NCBI RefSeq assembly: GCF_900106995.1
Contig: NZ_FNOK01000019.1
Span: 87,277 to 151,276, forward strand
From: Saccharopolyspora shandongensis
Lineage (GTDB): Bacteria; Actinomycetota; Actinomycetes; Mycobacteriales; Pseudonocardiaceae
Direction of reading: 5' to 3'
DNA: 64,000 bases
Under the pieces are notes generated by a model. That model did no database searches, was not told where the DNA came from, and saw nothing but the letters and a program-made list of their open reading frames with translations. Of the stretch, positions 46,805 through 56,127 are shown one piece after another. How positions within the stretch are numbered: the first letter of the stretch is position 1; every line of letters starts with the position of its first letter. Made by a program: the position numbers and the translations under genes.

Positions 46805-48204
46805 CCTCGGCGCACGACAAGGAAATCGTCGATGTGGCCGTCATCGGTGCCGGTGTGGTCGGGTCGGCGATCGCCCGATTGCTGTCCGGGCACCAGCTCG
46901 ACGTGGCGCTGATCGAGTCACGCTGCGACGTCGGTGACGGCACCAGCAAGGCAAACACCGCGATCCTGCACACCGGGTTCGACGCCAAGCCGGGAACGCT
47001 GGAATCGCGGCTGGTCTCCCGGGGCTACCACCTGCTCAAGGCGTACGCCGACGAGACCGGCATCCCGTACGAACCGACCGGCGCACTGCTCGTGGCCTGG
47101 GACGAGGAACAGCTGGCGGCGCTGCCCGGGTTGCAGGCGAAGGCCGCGCAGAACGGCTACACCGAGACCGAGATCGTCGGCCCGGGCGAGGTCTACCGGC
47201 AGGTGCCGGCGTTGGGCCCGGGAGCCTTGGGCGGTCTGACGGTGCCAGGTGAATCCATCATCTGCACGTGGACCACGAACCTCGCGCTGGCCACGGACGC
47301 GGTGCGGCGAGGCGCGCGGCTGCTGCGTTCACACCGGGTGGAGTCGGTGACCGTCGGGGCGGATGAGACCGTGCTGCACACCAACCGGGGCGACATCCGC
47401 GCCCGCTGGGTGATCAACGCCGCCGGACTGGGCAGCGACATCATCGACGAGCAGTTCGGTCACGACCGGTTCCACCTGCACCCGCGGCGCGGCGAACTGC
47501 TGGTCTTCGACAAGCAGACCCGCCCGATGGTGAACAAGATCGTGCTGCCGGTGCCGTCCAAGCTCGGCAAGGGCGTGCTGGTGTCCCCGACGATCTACGG
47601 CAACGTCATGCTGGGCCCGACCGCTGAGGACATGACCGACCGCAGCGACACCTCGACCACTGAGGACGGCTACGAGTTCCTGCGAGAGAAGGGCGAACGG
47701 ATCCTGCCCCGGCTCCTCCAAGAGGAAGTGACCGCGACGTACGCGGGGTTGCGGGCAGCCAGCGACGCCCCGGACTACACCGTGGAGGTCGACTGCGGCC
47801 AGCGCTACGCCGTCGCCGGAGGGATTCGCTCCACCGGCCTGACCTCGGGCATGGCCATCGCCGAGCACCTGCTGGGCCTGCTGGCCGAGGCAGGCCTGGA
47901 TCTGCGGGAGCGCACCGAAATGCCGGAGTCGCCGCGGATGCCCAACATCGGCGAGGCGTACCTGCGGCCCTACGCCGACGGCGACCGAATCGCGCAGGAT
48001 CCCGCTTACGGCACCGTGATGTGCTTCTGCGAGCGGGTCACCAAGGGCGAGATCCGCGACGCGCTCAACAGCACCATCCCACCCTGCGACCTGGACGGGC
48101 TGCGCCGGCGCACACGAGCGATGAACGGACGCTGCCAGGGCTTCTACTGCGGCGCGAACGTGACCGAGATGCTGCAGGGCAGCGAGAGGAAGGCACACCG
48201 ATGA
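46801..48204 (+). CDS. GlpA-like FAD dehydrogenase with C-terminal BFD [2Fe-2S] domain
   Basis: 467 aa. FAD motif VAVIGAGVVGSAIARLLSGHQ, DAO-type middle (SKANTAILHTGFDAKPGTLESRL; GIRSTGLTSGMAIAEHL), and a BFD-type cluster domain at about 405-455 with Cys in CFCERVTKGEI and RCQGFYCG. This is the architecture of anaerobic glycerol-3-phosphate dehydrogenase GlpA. Follows the kinase with ATGA overlap, so it probably oxidises the phosphorylated product of the kinase. Confidence 0.88.
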   Translation: MTSAHDKEIVDVAVIGAGVVGSAIARLLSGHQLDVALIESRCDVGDGTSKANTAILHTGFDAKPGTLESRLVSRGYHLLKAYADETGIPYEPTGALLVAWDEEQLAALPGLQAKAAQNGYTETEIVGPGEVYRQVPALGPGALGGLTVPGESIICTWTTNLALATDAVRRGARLLRSHRVESVTVGADETVLHTNRGDIRARWVINAAGLGSDIIDEQFGHDRFHLHPRRGELLVFDKQTRPMVNKIVLPVPSKLGKGVLVSPTIYGNVMLGPTAEDMTDRSDTSTTEDGYEFLREKGERILPRLLQEEVTATYAGLRAASDAPDYTVEVDCGQRYAVAGGIRSTGLTSGMAIAEHLLGLLAEAGLDLRERTEMPESPRMPNIGEAYLRPYADGDRIAQDPAYGTVMCFCERVTKGEIRDALNSTIPPCDLDGLRRRTRAMNGRCQGFYCGANVTEMLQGSERKAHR

Positions 48205-49460
48205 GCACGGCACGCACGCGGCTGACCCCGAAGGTCGCGATCGTCGGTGCGGGCCCGGCGGGCCTGCGCGCGGCGCAGGAGCTGGCACCGGCCGTGTCGG
48301 GCGAGGTCCTGGTCCTGGACCGGGAGCAGCAGGCCGGGGGCATACCGCGGCACTGCGACCACCCCGGTTTCGGGATCCGCGACCTGCACCGGTTCCACAG
48401 CGGCCCGAACTACGCCCGCCACATGGTTGACAGCGCCGAGCGAGCAGGTGCGGTCATCCGCACCGGTTCGATGGTCACCGGATGGTCGTCCGACGGCGGC
48501 CTGGAAGTGACCACCCCGGAAGGCCTGCTCGAGGTGCACGCAGAGGCGATCGTGCTCGCCACCGGAGCGCGGGAACGGCCCCGCACCGCGCGCATGGTGC
48601 CCGGTGACCGCCCCGACGGCGTGTACACGACCGGCCAGCTGCAGAACCTGGTCCACCTGCACCACCAGAAGGTCGGTGGCAAAGCGGTGATCGTGGGCAG
48701 CGAACTCGTTTCCTGGTCGGCGGTGCTGACGTTGCGCGACGCGGGCTGCGACACGGTGCTGATGACCAGCGAGCACCCCAAGGTCGAGGCCTACGCGTTG
48801 TTCTCCGTGCCCGGCAGGCTCGGCCTGCGGGTCCCGGTGCGCACCCGCAGCAAGATCACCCGGATCATCGGCAAGCCCCGGGTCGAAGCCGTGGAGATCG
48901 AAGACCTCGGCACCGGACGGCGCGACGCCGTGCCGTGCGACACCGTGGTGTTCACCGGGGACTGGATCCCGGACAACGAACTGTTCCGCGCCGCAGGACT
49001 CGAACTCGACCCCGGCACGCTGGGGCCAGTGGTGGACACCGAGCTGCGCACCGACCGCCCAGGCGTGTTCGCCGCCGGGAACGTCCTGCACCCGGTCGAC
49101 ACCGCCGACATCGCCGCGCTGGACGGCGAGCAGGTGGCCGCCAGCGTTCTGGACCACCTCCGCGGAGAGCGACGTCCTTCGGAGAAGAGCATCCGGATCA
49201 TCGCCGACGAACCACTGCGGTGGATCTCCCCCGCGGTGCGCCGGGTCGGCGACCGCCGCCCCGCCCGCAACCGACTCCTGGCCTGGGTCGACGAGTACAT
49301 CGCGTTCCCACGGGTCGTGGCGACCCAGAACGGCCAGGTGGTGGCCGAGAAGCGGCTCGCCTGGCCGGCCGCCCCTGGCCGCGTGTTCCGCATCCCCGCC
49401 GACCTGCTCGACGCAGCACGCCCCGGCGAGGGCGACGTCCACATCTCGCTGCGTCGATGA
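48201..49460 (+). CDS. NAD(P)/FAD-dependent oxidoreductase, partner of the GlpA-like protein
   Basis: 419 aa. VAIVGAGPAGLRAAQELAP at the N-terminus, GGIPRHCDHPGFGIRDLHRFHSGPNYARHM (about 48-78), ATGARERPRTARMVPGDRP and KAVIVGSELVSWSAVLTL (about 160-177). The same flavoprotein class accompanies GlpA-like dehydrogenases and glycerol kinase-like genes in Thermotoga and many actinomycetes; a DUF1667 partner often found there is missing. Likely transfers electrons from the GlpA-like subunit. ATGA-overlapped at both ends. Confidence 0.85.
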   Translation: MSTARTRLTPKVAIVGAGPAGLRAAQELAPAVSGEVLVLDREQQAGGIPRHCDHPGFGIRDLHRFHSGPNYARHMVDSAERAGAVIRTGSMVTGWSSDGGLEVTTPEGLLEVHAEAIVLATGARERPRTARMVPGDRPDGVYTTGQLQNLVHLHHQKVGGKAVIVGSELVSWSAVLTLRDAGCDTVLMTSEHPKVEAYALFSVPGRLGLRVPVRTRSKITRIIGKPRVEAVEIEDLGTGRRDAVPCDTVVFTGDWIPDNELFRAAGLELDPGTLGPVVDTELRTDRPGVFAAGNVLHPVDTADIAALDGEQVAASVLDHLRGERRPSEKSIRIIADEPLRWISPAVRRVGDRRPARNRLLAWVDEYIAFPRVVATQNGQVVAEKRLAWPAAPGRVFRIPADLLDAARPGEGDVHISLRR

Positions 49461-50119
49461 CGACCCGAACTGCCGTCGTCGACCTCGACGGCGTGCTGTA
49501 CGCGGCGGATACGTTCGCCACCCTGGCGATCCACCGGTACCGACGGTCCCCCGGACGGGTACTCGCCGTAGCCGCGAGCGCCCCGCGCCTCGCATGGGCC
49601 TGGAGACACGAGCACCTGCGCCCCGGAGTGCTGCGGCGCTTGGCCACCCGCGCGGTGGCCGGCATGGAGCAATCTGCTTACGACGCGCTGGCCCGGCAAC
49701 TCGCGAAAGAGATGGCACGATCAGCTCGCGTCGTATGGGACGGGGTATCTGTCCTACGTGGACTCCGCGACGCGGGCTGGCGTGTCATCGTGGCCACCGC
49801 ATCGGAACACGAACTCGCCTCGGCGTACCTGCGCGGCATCGGCCTCGACGCGGTGGAGCTCGTCGCCTCGCACCTCGACCCCACCGCCGGTCGCTTCGTC
49901 GTGCACAACCACGGAACAGAGAAGGTGCGGCAGCTCGAACTCGCCGGCTGCACCCGATGGGACCTCGCCTACACAGACTCCCTGTCGGACCTGCCACTGC
50001 TGGCACATGCCACGCGGCCGGTACTGGTCAACGCGAACAGCACGCTGGCCCGCAAAGCCGCAGACCGATTGGGAATCGAGCCGGAAGTCGTGCTGTGGAG
50101 CGCCGGAAGATCGCGTTGA
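49457..50119 (+). CDS. HAD-superfamily (subclass IB-like) phosphatase
   Basis: 220 aa. Motif I AVVDLDGVLYAADT (D10xD12), motif II VIVATASEHE, Lys in NHGTEKVRQLEL and motif IV AYTDSLSDLPLL, as in phosphoserine phosphatase-like HAD-IB enzymes. The ATG overlaps the preceding stop, so it belongs to the operon, where it could dephosphorylate the kinase/dehydrogenase product or remove a toxic side product. Confidence 0.88.
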   Translation: MTTRTAVVDLDGVLYAADTFATLAIHRYRRSPGRVLAVAASAPRLAWAWRHEHLRPGVLRRLATRAVAGMEQSAYDALARQLAKEMARSARVVWDGVSVLRGLRDAGWRVIVATASEHELASAYLRGIGLDAVELVASHLDPTAGRFVVHNHGTEKVRQLELAGCTRWDLAYTDSLSDLPLLAHATRPVLVNANSTLARKAADRLGIEPEVVLWSAGRSR

Positions 50120-50280
50120 GCGCCAGAGCGACTACGAACGGCTGAAAGGCTGGCCATCCGACGGAATCGACGCCCACCCCGTGCAGTCGCATCCTCGGAT
50201 GGCATTCACGGGGCGGGGCCGCGAACATCGTCTGGACCGTGGCCAGGACTCGTCGAGCCGCCGGTCATCGTCGGCGGAAC

Positions 50281-51294
50281 CTACCCGGCGTTTGCGATCT
50301 TGACCAGCATCTTGCCGGTGTTCTCGCCGCGCATCATGCCGAGGAACGCCTCCGGGGCGTTGCGCAGGCCCTCGACGACCGTCTCCCGGTAGCTGATCTT
50401 GCCGTCGCGCAGCCAGCCGCCGACCTCGGCGAAGAACTGGTCCTTGCGCTGCCCGTGGTCGATGACGATGAAGCCCTGCAGCTTCAGGCGCTTGGAGACG
50501 ATCTTGAACAGGTTGTTCGGGCCGGGCTTCGGCTCGGCGTTGTTGTACTGCGAGATCATGCCGCACTCGGCCACTCGGCCGAAGTCGTTGAGCACCTCGA
50601 TGGCGGCCTCCAGGTGCTCGCCGCCGACGTTGTCGAAGTAGACGTCGATGCCGTCGGGCGCGGCGGCCTTGAGCTGCTCGATGACCGGGCCGTCGTGGTA
50701 GTTGAACGCGGCGTCGAAGCCGAGCTCGTCGACGAGGTAGCGGACCTTCTCCGCGGACCCGGCGCTGCCGATCACCCGGGACGCGCCGCGCAGCTTGGCG
50801 ATCTGCCCGGCCAGCGAGCCCACCGCCCCGGCCGCGCCGGAGACGAACACCACGTCGCCTTCCTTCTGCTCGGCGATGTCGGCGAGCCCGACGTAGGCGG
50901 TCATGCCGGGCATGCCGAGCACGTACAGGTAGGCGCTCAGCGGTGCGACCTGCGGGTCGACCTTCACGGCGTGCTTGGCGTCGAACGTCGCGTAGTCCCG
51001 CCAGCCGAAGTAGTGCAGCACGAAGTCGCCGGGCTGGAAGCCCTCGGCATTGGCGGCGACGACCTCGCCGACCGCGCCGCCCTGCAGCGCCTTGCCCACC
51101 TCGAAGGGCGGCACGTACGACCGGCCCGCGTTCATCCGCCCCCGCATGGCCGGGTCGACGCTCATCCAGACGTTGCGGACCAGCAGCTCGCCGTCGCCCG
51201 GCTGCGGCTGCTCGACCTCGACGACGTCGAAGTTCTCCTGCGTCGGCCAGCCCTTCGGGCGGGACGCGAGGCGGATCTCCAGGCCCTTGCTCAT
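50281..51294 (-). CDS. NADP-dependent MDR oxidoreductase (zinc-free, CurA/leukotriene B4 dehydrogenase-like)
   Basis: 337 aa. RPKGWPTQENFDVVEVEQPQPGDGELLVRNVWMSVDPAMRGRM N-terminus, GMTAYVGL, nucleotide-binding VSGAAGAVGSLAGQIAKLRG (about 152-171), YFDNVGGEHLEAA. No structural-zinc Cys cluster. Reduces double bonds of enones in characterised relatives. ATG at 51294 with GGAGGAG 6 nt upstream. Promoter TTGGCA-N17-TATGGT on the - strand (plus-strand positions 51326-51354). Divergent TetR gene probably controls it. Confidence 0.93.
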   Translation of the reverse strand: MSKGLEIRLASRPKGWPTQENFDVVEVEQPQPGDGELLVRNVWMSVDPAMRGRMNAGRSYVPPFEVGKALQGGAVGEVVAANAEGFQPGDFVLHYFGWRDYATFDAKHAVKVDPQVAPLSAYLYVLGMPGMTAYVGLADIAEQKEGDVVFVSGAAGAVGSLAGQIAKLRGASRVIGSAGSAEKVRYLVDELGFDAAFNYHDGPVIEQLKAAAPDGIDVYFDNVGGEHLEAAIEVLNDFGRVAECGMISQYNNAEPKPGPNNLFKIVSKRLKLQGFIVIDHGQRKDQFFAEVGGWLRDGKISYRETVVEGLRNAPEAFLGMMRGENTGKMLVKIANAG

Positions 51295-51398
51295 CGTTGC
51301 TCCTCCATCGGTGCGGTCGACACCGACCATACATAAAGTGTCAGTCGCTGCCAATTGTCGCTACATGACTTATGTCGCCCTCTGGCATAATGGCGGGC
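51295..51398. promoter_or_regulatory. Divergent promoters of MDR reductase and TetR genes
   Basis: - strand promoter: -35 TTGGCA (51354-51349), 17 nt, -10 TATGGT (51331-51326), leader about 25 nt. + strand: -10 CATAAT (51386-51391), only 7 nt before ATG 51399, so leaderless. ACATAA (51331-51336) and TTATGT (51370-51375) form an imperfect inverted repeat spanning both promoters, a possible TetR site. Confidence 0.55.
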
Positions 51399-52043
51399 AT
51401 GAGTGCCCCGACAGACCAGGGTGGCCTGCGCGCCCGCAAGAAGCAGCGCACGCGGGCCGCGCTGATCGACGCGGGCCTGGACCTGTTCCTGACGAAGGGC
51501 TACGACGCGACGACCATCGACGAGATCGCCGCCGAGGTGGAGATCTCGTCGCGCACGTTCTTCCGCTACTTCGCGGGCAAGGAGGACGTAGCGCTGGCCA
51601 AGGGCGACGAGTTCGACGAGCTGGTGCTCGAGGCCCTCAGCGCCCGGCCCGCCGCCGAACCGCCGCTGCCCGCCCTGCGGCACGCCATGCTGGCGATGAT
51701 CCACGAGGCCGCTGCGGGCGACGGCGTCCGCCGGTTCCTCCAGGTTCAGCATCTGATCAACAAGACACCGGCGCTGCTGGCCGGGAACCTGCGCCGCGCG
51801 GCGGGCAGCGAAGAGCGGCTGACCACCGAGATCGCCGCGCGGCAGGGCGTCGACCAGGCCCACGACATGCGGCCCCGGGTGCTCGTCGGGATGGTCTGCG
51901 CGGGCCTGCGCATCGGCCTGGAGACGATGTGCGCCGATCCGCGCCGCGACCTGGAGCGACTGGTCGAGCTCGCCGAAGAGGCCATCGACCTGGCCACCGC
52001 CGGGATCCCGCAGCGCTGGGGCGACGATCCGCACACCTGGTGA
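51399..52043 (+). CDS. TetR-family transcriptional regulator
   Basis: 214 aa. HTH: KKQRTRAALIDAGLDLFLTKGYDATTIDEIAAEVEISSRTFFRYFAGKEDVAL (about 13-65), of the SSRTFFRYF type common in actinobacteria. C-terminal ligand domain with GMVCAGLRIGLETM. Upstream in-frame ATGs at 51372 and 51390 exist, but the -10 box at 51386-51391 fits a transcript starting at ATG 51399. Convergent to the amidase gene with 11 nt between. Confidence 0.88.
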   Translation: MSAPTDQGGLRARKKQRTRAALIDAGLDLFLTKGYDATTIDEIAAEVEISSRTFFRYFAGKEDVALAKGDEFDELVLEALSARPAAEPPLPALRHAMLAMIHEAAAGDGVRRFLQVQHLINKTPALLAGNLRRAAGSEERLTTEIAARQGVDQAHDMRPRVLVGMVCAGLRIGLETMCADPRRDLERLVELAEEAIDLATAGIPQRWGDDPHTW

Positions 52044-52054
52044 ACGCCGCCGGC

Positions 52055-53440
52055 TCAGAGCCTCGGCCAGGGGCGCTGCGCCGGGCGGATCCGCTCGTAG
52101 GCCCTGGCCAGGGCGAGGGTGCCCAGGTCGTCGAAGCGCTTGCCCGCGATCTGCAGGCCGATCGGCAGGCCCTCCGGGGTCCAGCCGCAGTTGACCGACA
52201 CCGCCGGCTGCCCGGACATGTTGTAGGGCAGCGTGAACGCGATGTGCTCCATCGCCCGCATCGGATCGCCGGTCGGGTAAGCCTGCTCCGCCGGGAAGGC
52301 CGGGATCGGCGCCACCGGGGACAGCACGTAGTCGAAGTCACGGGCCACCCGGTTGGCCGCCACCGAGATCGCGTCCATCTGGCTGAAGCCGTGGAACACC
52401 TCGGCCGCCGAGACGTCCTCGGCGCTGGTCGCCCACTGCGCGATGCCGGGCAGGATCTTGGCGCGCCGCTCGGCGGGCAGCACCGAGATGTCGGTGCAGG
52501 ACCGGAACCGCCAGAACAGGTCCATGCCGTCGAGCATCTCGCGGGACAGGAACGGGTCGATGGGTTCCACCACTGCCCCGGCGGAGGCGAACAGCTGCGC
52601 CGCGGCGGTCACTGCGGCGGTGACCACGGGCTCGACCGGCAGCCCCACCCGGTGGTCGAGCAGCAGGGCGATGCGCAGGCCGCGGACCTCGCGGTCGAGC
52701 CGCGTCCAGTCGGCCTCGGCCGGGGGAAGCGCCGTGTGGTCGCGCTCGTCCGGGCCCGACAGCACCGACGTCAGCAGCGCGGCGTCCGCGACCGTACGGG
52801 TCAGCGGGCCGATGACCCGGCCGGCATACGGCGGGGACACCGGGATGCGGCCGAAGCTGGGCTTGAGCCCGACCACCCCGCACCAACCGGCGGGCAGCCG
52901 GATCGAGCCGCCGATGTCGGTGCCCACGTGCAGCGGCCCGTAGCCCGCGGCGGCCGCCGCGCCCGCCCCGGCGCTGGAACCGCCGGGCGTCCGCGTCAGA
53001 TCCCACGGGTTGCGGGACAGGTGGTGGAAGCTCGACGCGCCCGAGGAGAGCATGCCGTAGTCGGGCATGGTGGTCTTGGCGAAGATCACCGCACCGCTCT
53101 CGCGCAGCCGTGCGGGCGCGGGCGCGTCCTCCGCGGCCGGGATCAGCTCGGTGGCCGCGGTGCCCTGCGGCACCGGCGTTCCCTTCGTGGCGATGTTCTC
53201 CTTCACCGTCACCGGCACCCCGTCCAGCGGCCCGGCCGGTTCGCCGGCGCGCCAGCGCCGTTCCGATGCCCGGGCCGCGGCCCGGGCGCCTTCGGGATCC
53301 GGCGCGTAGAGGGCGCACAGCTTGGGCTCGGAGGATTCGACGCGCGCCAGCACCGCGTCGATGGCTTCGACCGGCGACACCTCGCCCGCCCGGTACGCCG
53401 CCACCAGGTCCACGGCCGGGAGGTCTGCCAGCTCTGTCAT
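52055..53440 (-). CDS. Amidase signature family hydrolase
   Basis: 461 aa. Ser-cisSer-Lys triad K80 (VPVTVKENIATKG), S155 (TPGGSSAGA) and S179 (GTDIGGSIR), within the amidase signature region 75-185. Conserved DLPAVDLVAAYRAGEVSPVE N-terminus. ATG 53440 preceded by GAGGAG. Probably a broad amide hydrolase; no neighbour points to a substrate. Confidence 0.92.
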   Translation of the reverse strand: MTELADLPAVDLVAAYRAGEVSPVEAIDAVLARVESSEPKLCALYAPDPEGARAAARASERRWRAGEPAGPLDGVPVTVKENIATKGTPVPQGTAATELIPAAEDAPAPARLRESGAVIFAKTTMPDYGMLSSGASSFHHLSRNPWDLTRTPGGSSAGAGAAAAAGYGPLHVGTDIGGSIRLPAGWCGVVGLKPSFGRIPVSPPYAGRVIGPLTRTVADAALLTSVLSGPDERDHTALPPAEADWTRLDREVRGLRIALLLDHRVGLPVEPVVTAAVTAAAQLFASAGAVVEPIDPFLSREMLDGMDLFWRFRSCTDISVLPAERRAKILPGIAQWATSAEDVSAAEVFHGFSQMDAISVAANRVARDFDYVLSPVAPIPAFPAEQAYPTGDPMRAMEHIAFTLPYNMSGQPAVSVNCGWTPEGLPIGLQIAGKRFDDLGTLALARAYERIRPAQRPWPRL

Positions 53441-53651
53441 GCCACGTCTCCTCGCTCGCGTTCGAAGCCCCGAGTCTCGGCCAGCGCGCAGCGCGAGGAC
53501 AGTTGGCAACGTGTCCGCACCGGAGGCGCGAACCGTGCACAACGTCAGTTGACTCGCGTCGTCCGGCCGCGCGCCGAAGCCGGTCCACTGTGGATGTGCG
53601 CCGGTCCGGCCGAAGTGGCTGCCCGGCCGGACCGGCTGCGAACCCCGCGGC

Positions 53652-54650
53652 TCAGCTGGGACGGCGCATCCGGCCCCGGGCCCGCAGCTCGACGTTCGGC
53701 AGTTCCGGCGCGGGCAGCGCAGGGCCGCCGTAGCCGTGCACGACCCCGAAGCGGCCGTCCGGGTCGGCGGCGACGCGGCCGTGCTCCCACTCCGCCCTGG
53801 CCTGGGCGACCTCGTCGTGGGAGCGCCCGACGAAGTTCCACCACATGACGAGCTCCTCCTCGAACGGGACGCCGCCGAGCAGCATCGCTCGCGCCGGGCC
53901 GTCGCCCCGCACCGAGAGCTCGTCCCGGCCGCGCCCGAGGTAGAGCATGTTGCCCCGGGCCAGCGGCTGGTCGTCGACGAAGACGCCGTCGGAGACCGCC
54001 AGCACCGCGTGCTCGAACTCCTGCTCCACCGGTAGCCGCAGCGTGCGGCCCGCCGCGATCGACAGGTCAGCGCCGACCAGCGGCGTGTAGGTCCGCGCGG
54101 TCGACTCCGCGCCGGCGAGCGCACCCATCAGCACTGTCACCGAACCGTCCGCCGTGGACAGCACCGGCAGGTCGGAGTGGTTCTCGAAGTGCGGGGCGAC
54201 GTCGCGCTGGTCTCCGGGCAGCGCCACCCACAGCTGCACGCCGTGCAGGACCGGGCCGTGGCCGACCGGCGACTCCTCGGAGTGCGAGATGCCGAAACCG
54301 GCGGTCATCAGGTTGAGCTCGCCCGGCCGCACCAGCTGCTCGCTGCCCAGGCTGTCACGGTGCAGCACCTCGCCGTCGAGCAGCCAGCTCACCGTCTGCA
54401 GGCCGGTGTGCGGGTGCGGCGGCACCTGCATGCCCGGCGCCCCGGCGATGTCGGCCGGACCGTAGAAGTCGGCGAAGCACCAGGCGCCCACCATGCGCCG
54501 GTCGCGATTCGGCAGGGTCCGGCCCACCATCATCGCCCGCGGCCCGCCCAGGGGCACGGTGCGCGGTTCGAGGAGTTCGTATTGCCGCCCGGCGGCGGTC
54601 GCCACGCCACCGCAGCGCAGTTCGGCCGGATCGTGTTCCACGTTGCTCAC
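53652..54650 (-). CDS. Pirin-family bicupin protein
   Basis: 332 aa. N-terminal cupin with VPPHPHTGLQTVSWLLDGEVLHRDSLGSEQLVRPGELNLMTAGFGISHSEES: metal-site His pair HPH, plus H and E further on, the pirin signature. The C-terminal cupin ends VMWWNFVGRSHDEVAQARAEW. Relatives include quercetinase-like enzymes and redox sensors. GTG at 54650 (VSNVEHDP) with GGGAGG upstream. Confidence 0.9.
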   Translation of the reverse strand: MSNVEHDPAELRCGGVATAAGRQYELLEPRTVPLGGPRAMMVGRTLPNRDRRMVGAWCFADFYGPADIAGAPGMQVPPHPHTGLQTVSWLLDGEVLHRDSLGSEQLVRPGELNLMTAGFGISHSEESPVGHGPVLHGVQLWVALPGDQRDVAPHFENHSDLPVLSTADGSVTVLMGALAGAESTARTYTPLVGADLSIAAGRTLRLPVEQEFEHAVLAVSDGVFVDDQPLARGNMLYLGRGRDELSVRGDGPARAMLLGGVPFEEELVMWWNFVGRSHDEVAQARAEWEHGRVAADPDGRFGVVHGYGGPALPAPELPNVELRARGRMRRPS

Positions 54651-54723
54651 CCGGCCAGCCTCCCCCATCCCGGGCTGCGTGCACAATCGACGGGACCATG
54701 CCGATCGCTCGTGGAGGCAGAAC

Positions 54724-55041
54724 GTGACCAGTCCGACCAAGCCCGACGTCGTCGACAACCCCGACGCCAAGCGTTTCGAGATCCGCGCCGACGGCGAGCT
54801 GGCCGGTTTCGCCGAGTACCGGCTGCGCCCCAAGTCCATCGCGTTCGTGCACACCGAGATCGACTCCCGGTTCGAGGGTCGCGGCCTGGGCAGCGCGCTC
54901 GTCCGCACGGCGCTGGACGACGTCCGGGAGCGGGGCCTCGCGGTGCTGCCGTACTGCCCGTTCGTCCGCCGCTGGATCAGCACGCACCCGGACTACCTCG
55001 ACCTCGTGCCCGCCGACAAGCGCGCCGAGTTCGAGCTTTGA
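54724..55041 (+). CDS. GNAT-related N-acetyltransferase (YidJ/YjdJ type)
   Basis: 105 aa. Compact GNAT domain: RFEIRADGELAGFAEYRL, VHTEIDSRFEGRGLGSALVRTALDDVRERGLAVLPYCPFVRRWISTHPDYLDLV, with acetyl-CoA loop RGLGSAL. Very short family of predicted acetyltransferases lacking the first strands. GTG with GGAGG 6 nt upstream. Confidence 0.9.
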   Translation: MTSPTKPDVVDNPDAKRFEIRADGELAGFAEYRLRPKSIAFVHTEIDSRFEGRGLGSALVRTALDDVRERGLAVLPYCPFVRRWISTHPDYLDLVPADKRAEFEL

Positions 55042-55136
55042 CAGTCCTTTGTGGCCAGTCCGGATGGTGAGCGGGGCGGCGCGGCGGGCTTAGGCTGGTG
55101 GCGGACCGGAAATCGACTACACCGATCGGAGCGCAC

Positions 55137-56123
55137 GTGTCGCAACCGTCCCTGCCCCGCCGCGAACTGGGCCGCCGCGGACCGCTGGTGAGCGCCATCG
55201 GCTACGGCGCGATGGGCCTGTCCGGGGTCTACGGCGCCGCCGACGACGCCGAGTCGGCCCGGCTGCTCGACCAGCTGGTCGACCTCGGCGTCAACTTCCT
55301 GGACACCGCCGACGTCTACGGTGAAGGGCACAACGAGGAGCTGATCAGCGGCCTGCTGGCGAAGCGCCGCGACGAGGTCGTGCTGGCCACCAAGTTCGGT
55401 TCGAACAAGGAGACCGGCGGCGGCCGCCCCGAGTACGTCCGCCAGGCGGTCGAGGCCAGCCTCACCCGCCTGGGCACGGACCGCATCGACCTCTACTACC
55501 TGCACCGGCTCGATCCGACCACGCCGATCGAGGACACCGTCGGGGCGATGGCCGAGCTGGTGCAGGCGGGCAAGGTGCGCTACCTCGGCCTCTCCGAGAT
55601 CAGCGCCGAGACGCTGCGCCGCGCCCATTCGGTGCACCCGATCACCGCGGTGCAGCAGGAGTACTCGCTGTTCACCCGCGACCCGGAAGCCGAACTGCTG
55701 CCGGCGCTGCGCGACCTCGGCGTCGCGCTCGTCGCGTACTCGCCGCTGGGCCGGGGCGTGCTGACCGGCGCGTTCAGCGACGTCTCGGACGTCGAGAACT
55801 TCGAAGTCCGCAAGAAGCGGTACCCGCGCTTCGAGGAGGAGAGCCTCCGCCACAACATCGAGCTGACCCGGCCGCTGCGCGACCGCGCCGCGGACCTGGG
55901 GATCACCCCGGCGCAGCTCGCGCTGGCCTGGCTGCTCGCCCAGGGCGAGGACGTGGTGCCGATCCCGGGCAGCCGCCGGATCGAGCGGGTGGAGGCCAAC
56001 ATCCACGCCGCCACGACGCGGCTGGACCCGGCGGTCGTGGCGGAGCTGTCCGCGAAGTTCCCGCCCGGCGCCGCCGCCGGCGAGCGCTACACGCCCGCCG
56101 GGATGGCCCGGCTGGACCGGTGA
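55137..56123 (+). CDS. Aldo/keto reductase (AKR, YajO/Tas-like)
   Basis: 328 aa. Catalytic set in NFLDTADVYGEGHNEELI (Asp, Tyr), VVLATKFG (Lys) and YYLHRLDPTTPIEDTV (His); NADPH-binding C-terminal IPGSRRIERVEANI. Start chosen at GTG 55137 (VSQPSLPRRELG), with CGGAG 5 nt upstream; GTG 55098 is in frame but has no Shine-Dalgarno. Convergent with the next gene, 4 nt between stops. Confidence 0.92.
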   Translation: MSQPSLPRRELGRRGPLVSAIGYGAMGLSGVYGAADDAESARLLDQLVDLGVNFLDTADVYGEGHNEELISGLLAKRRDEVVLATKFGSNKETGGGRPEYVRQAVEASLTRLGTDRIDLYYLHRLDPTTPIEDTVGAMAELVQAGKVRYLGLSEISAETLRRAHSVHPITAVQQEYSLFTRDPEAELLPALRDLGVALVAYSPLGRGVLTGAFSDVSDVENFEVRKKRYPRFEEESLRHNIELTRPLRDRAADLGITPAQLALAWLLAQGEDVVPIPGSRRIERVEANIHAATTRLDPAVVAELSAKFPPGAAAGERYTPAGMARLDR

Positions 56124-56127
56124 TCGC

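Noticed and set aside
50153..50203. 9-bp inverted repeat (GCCATCCGA/TCGGATGGC) as terminator after the HAD gene
   Set aside because: Loop of 33 nt and no T-run make a functional hairpin doubtful.
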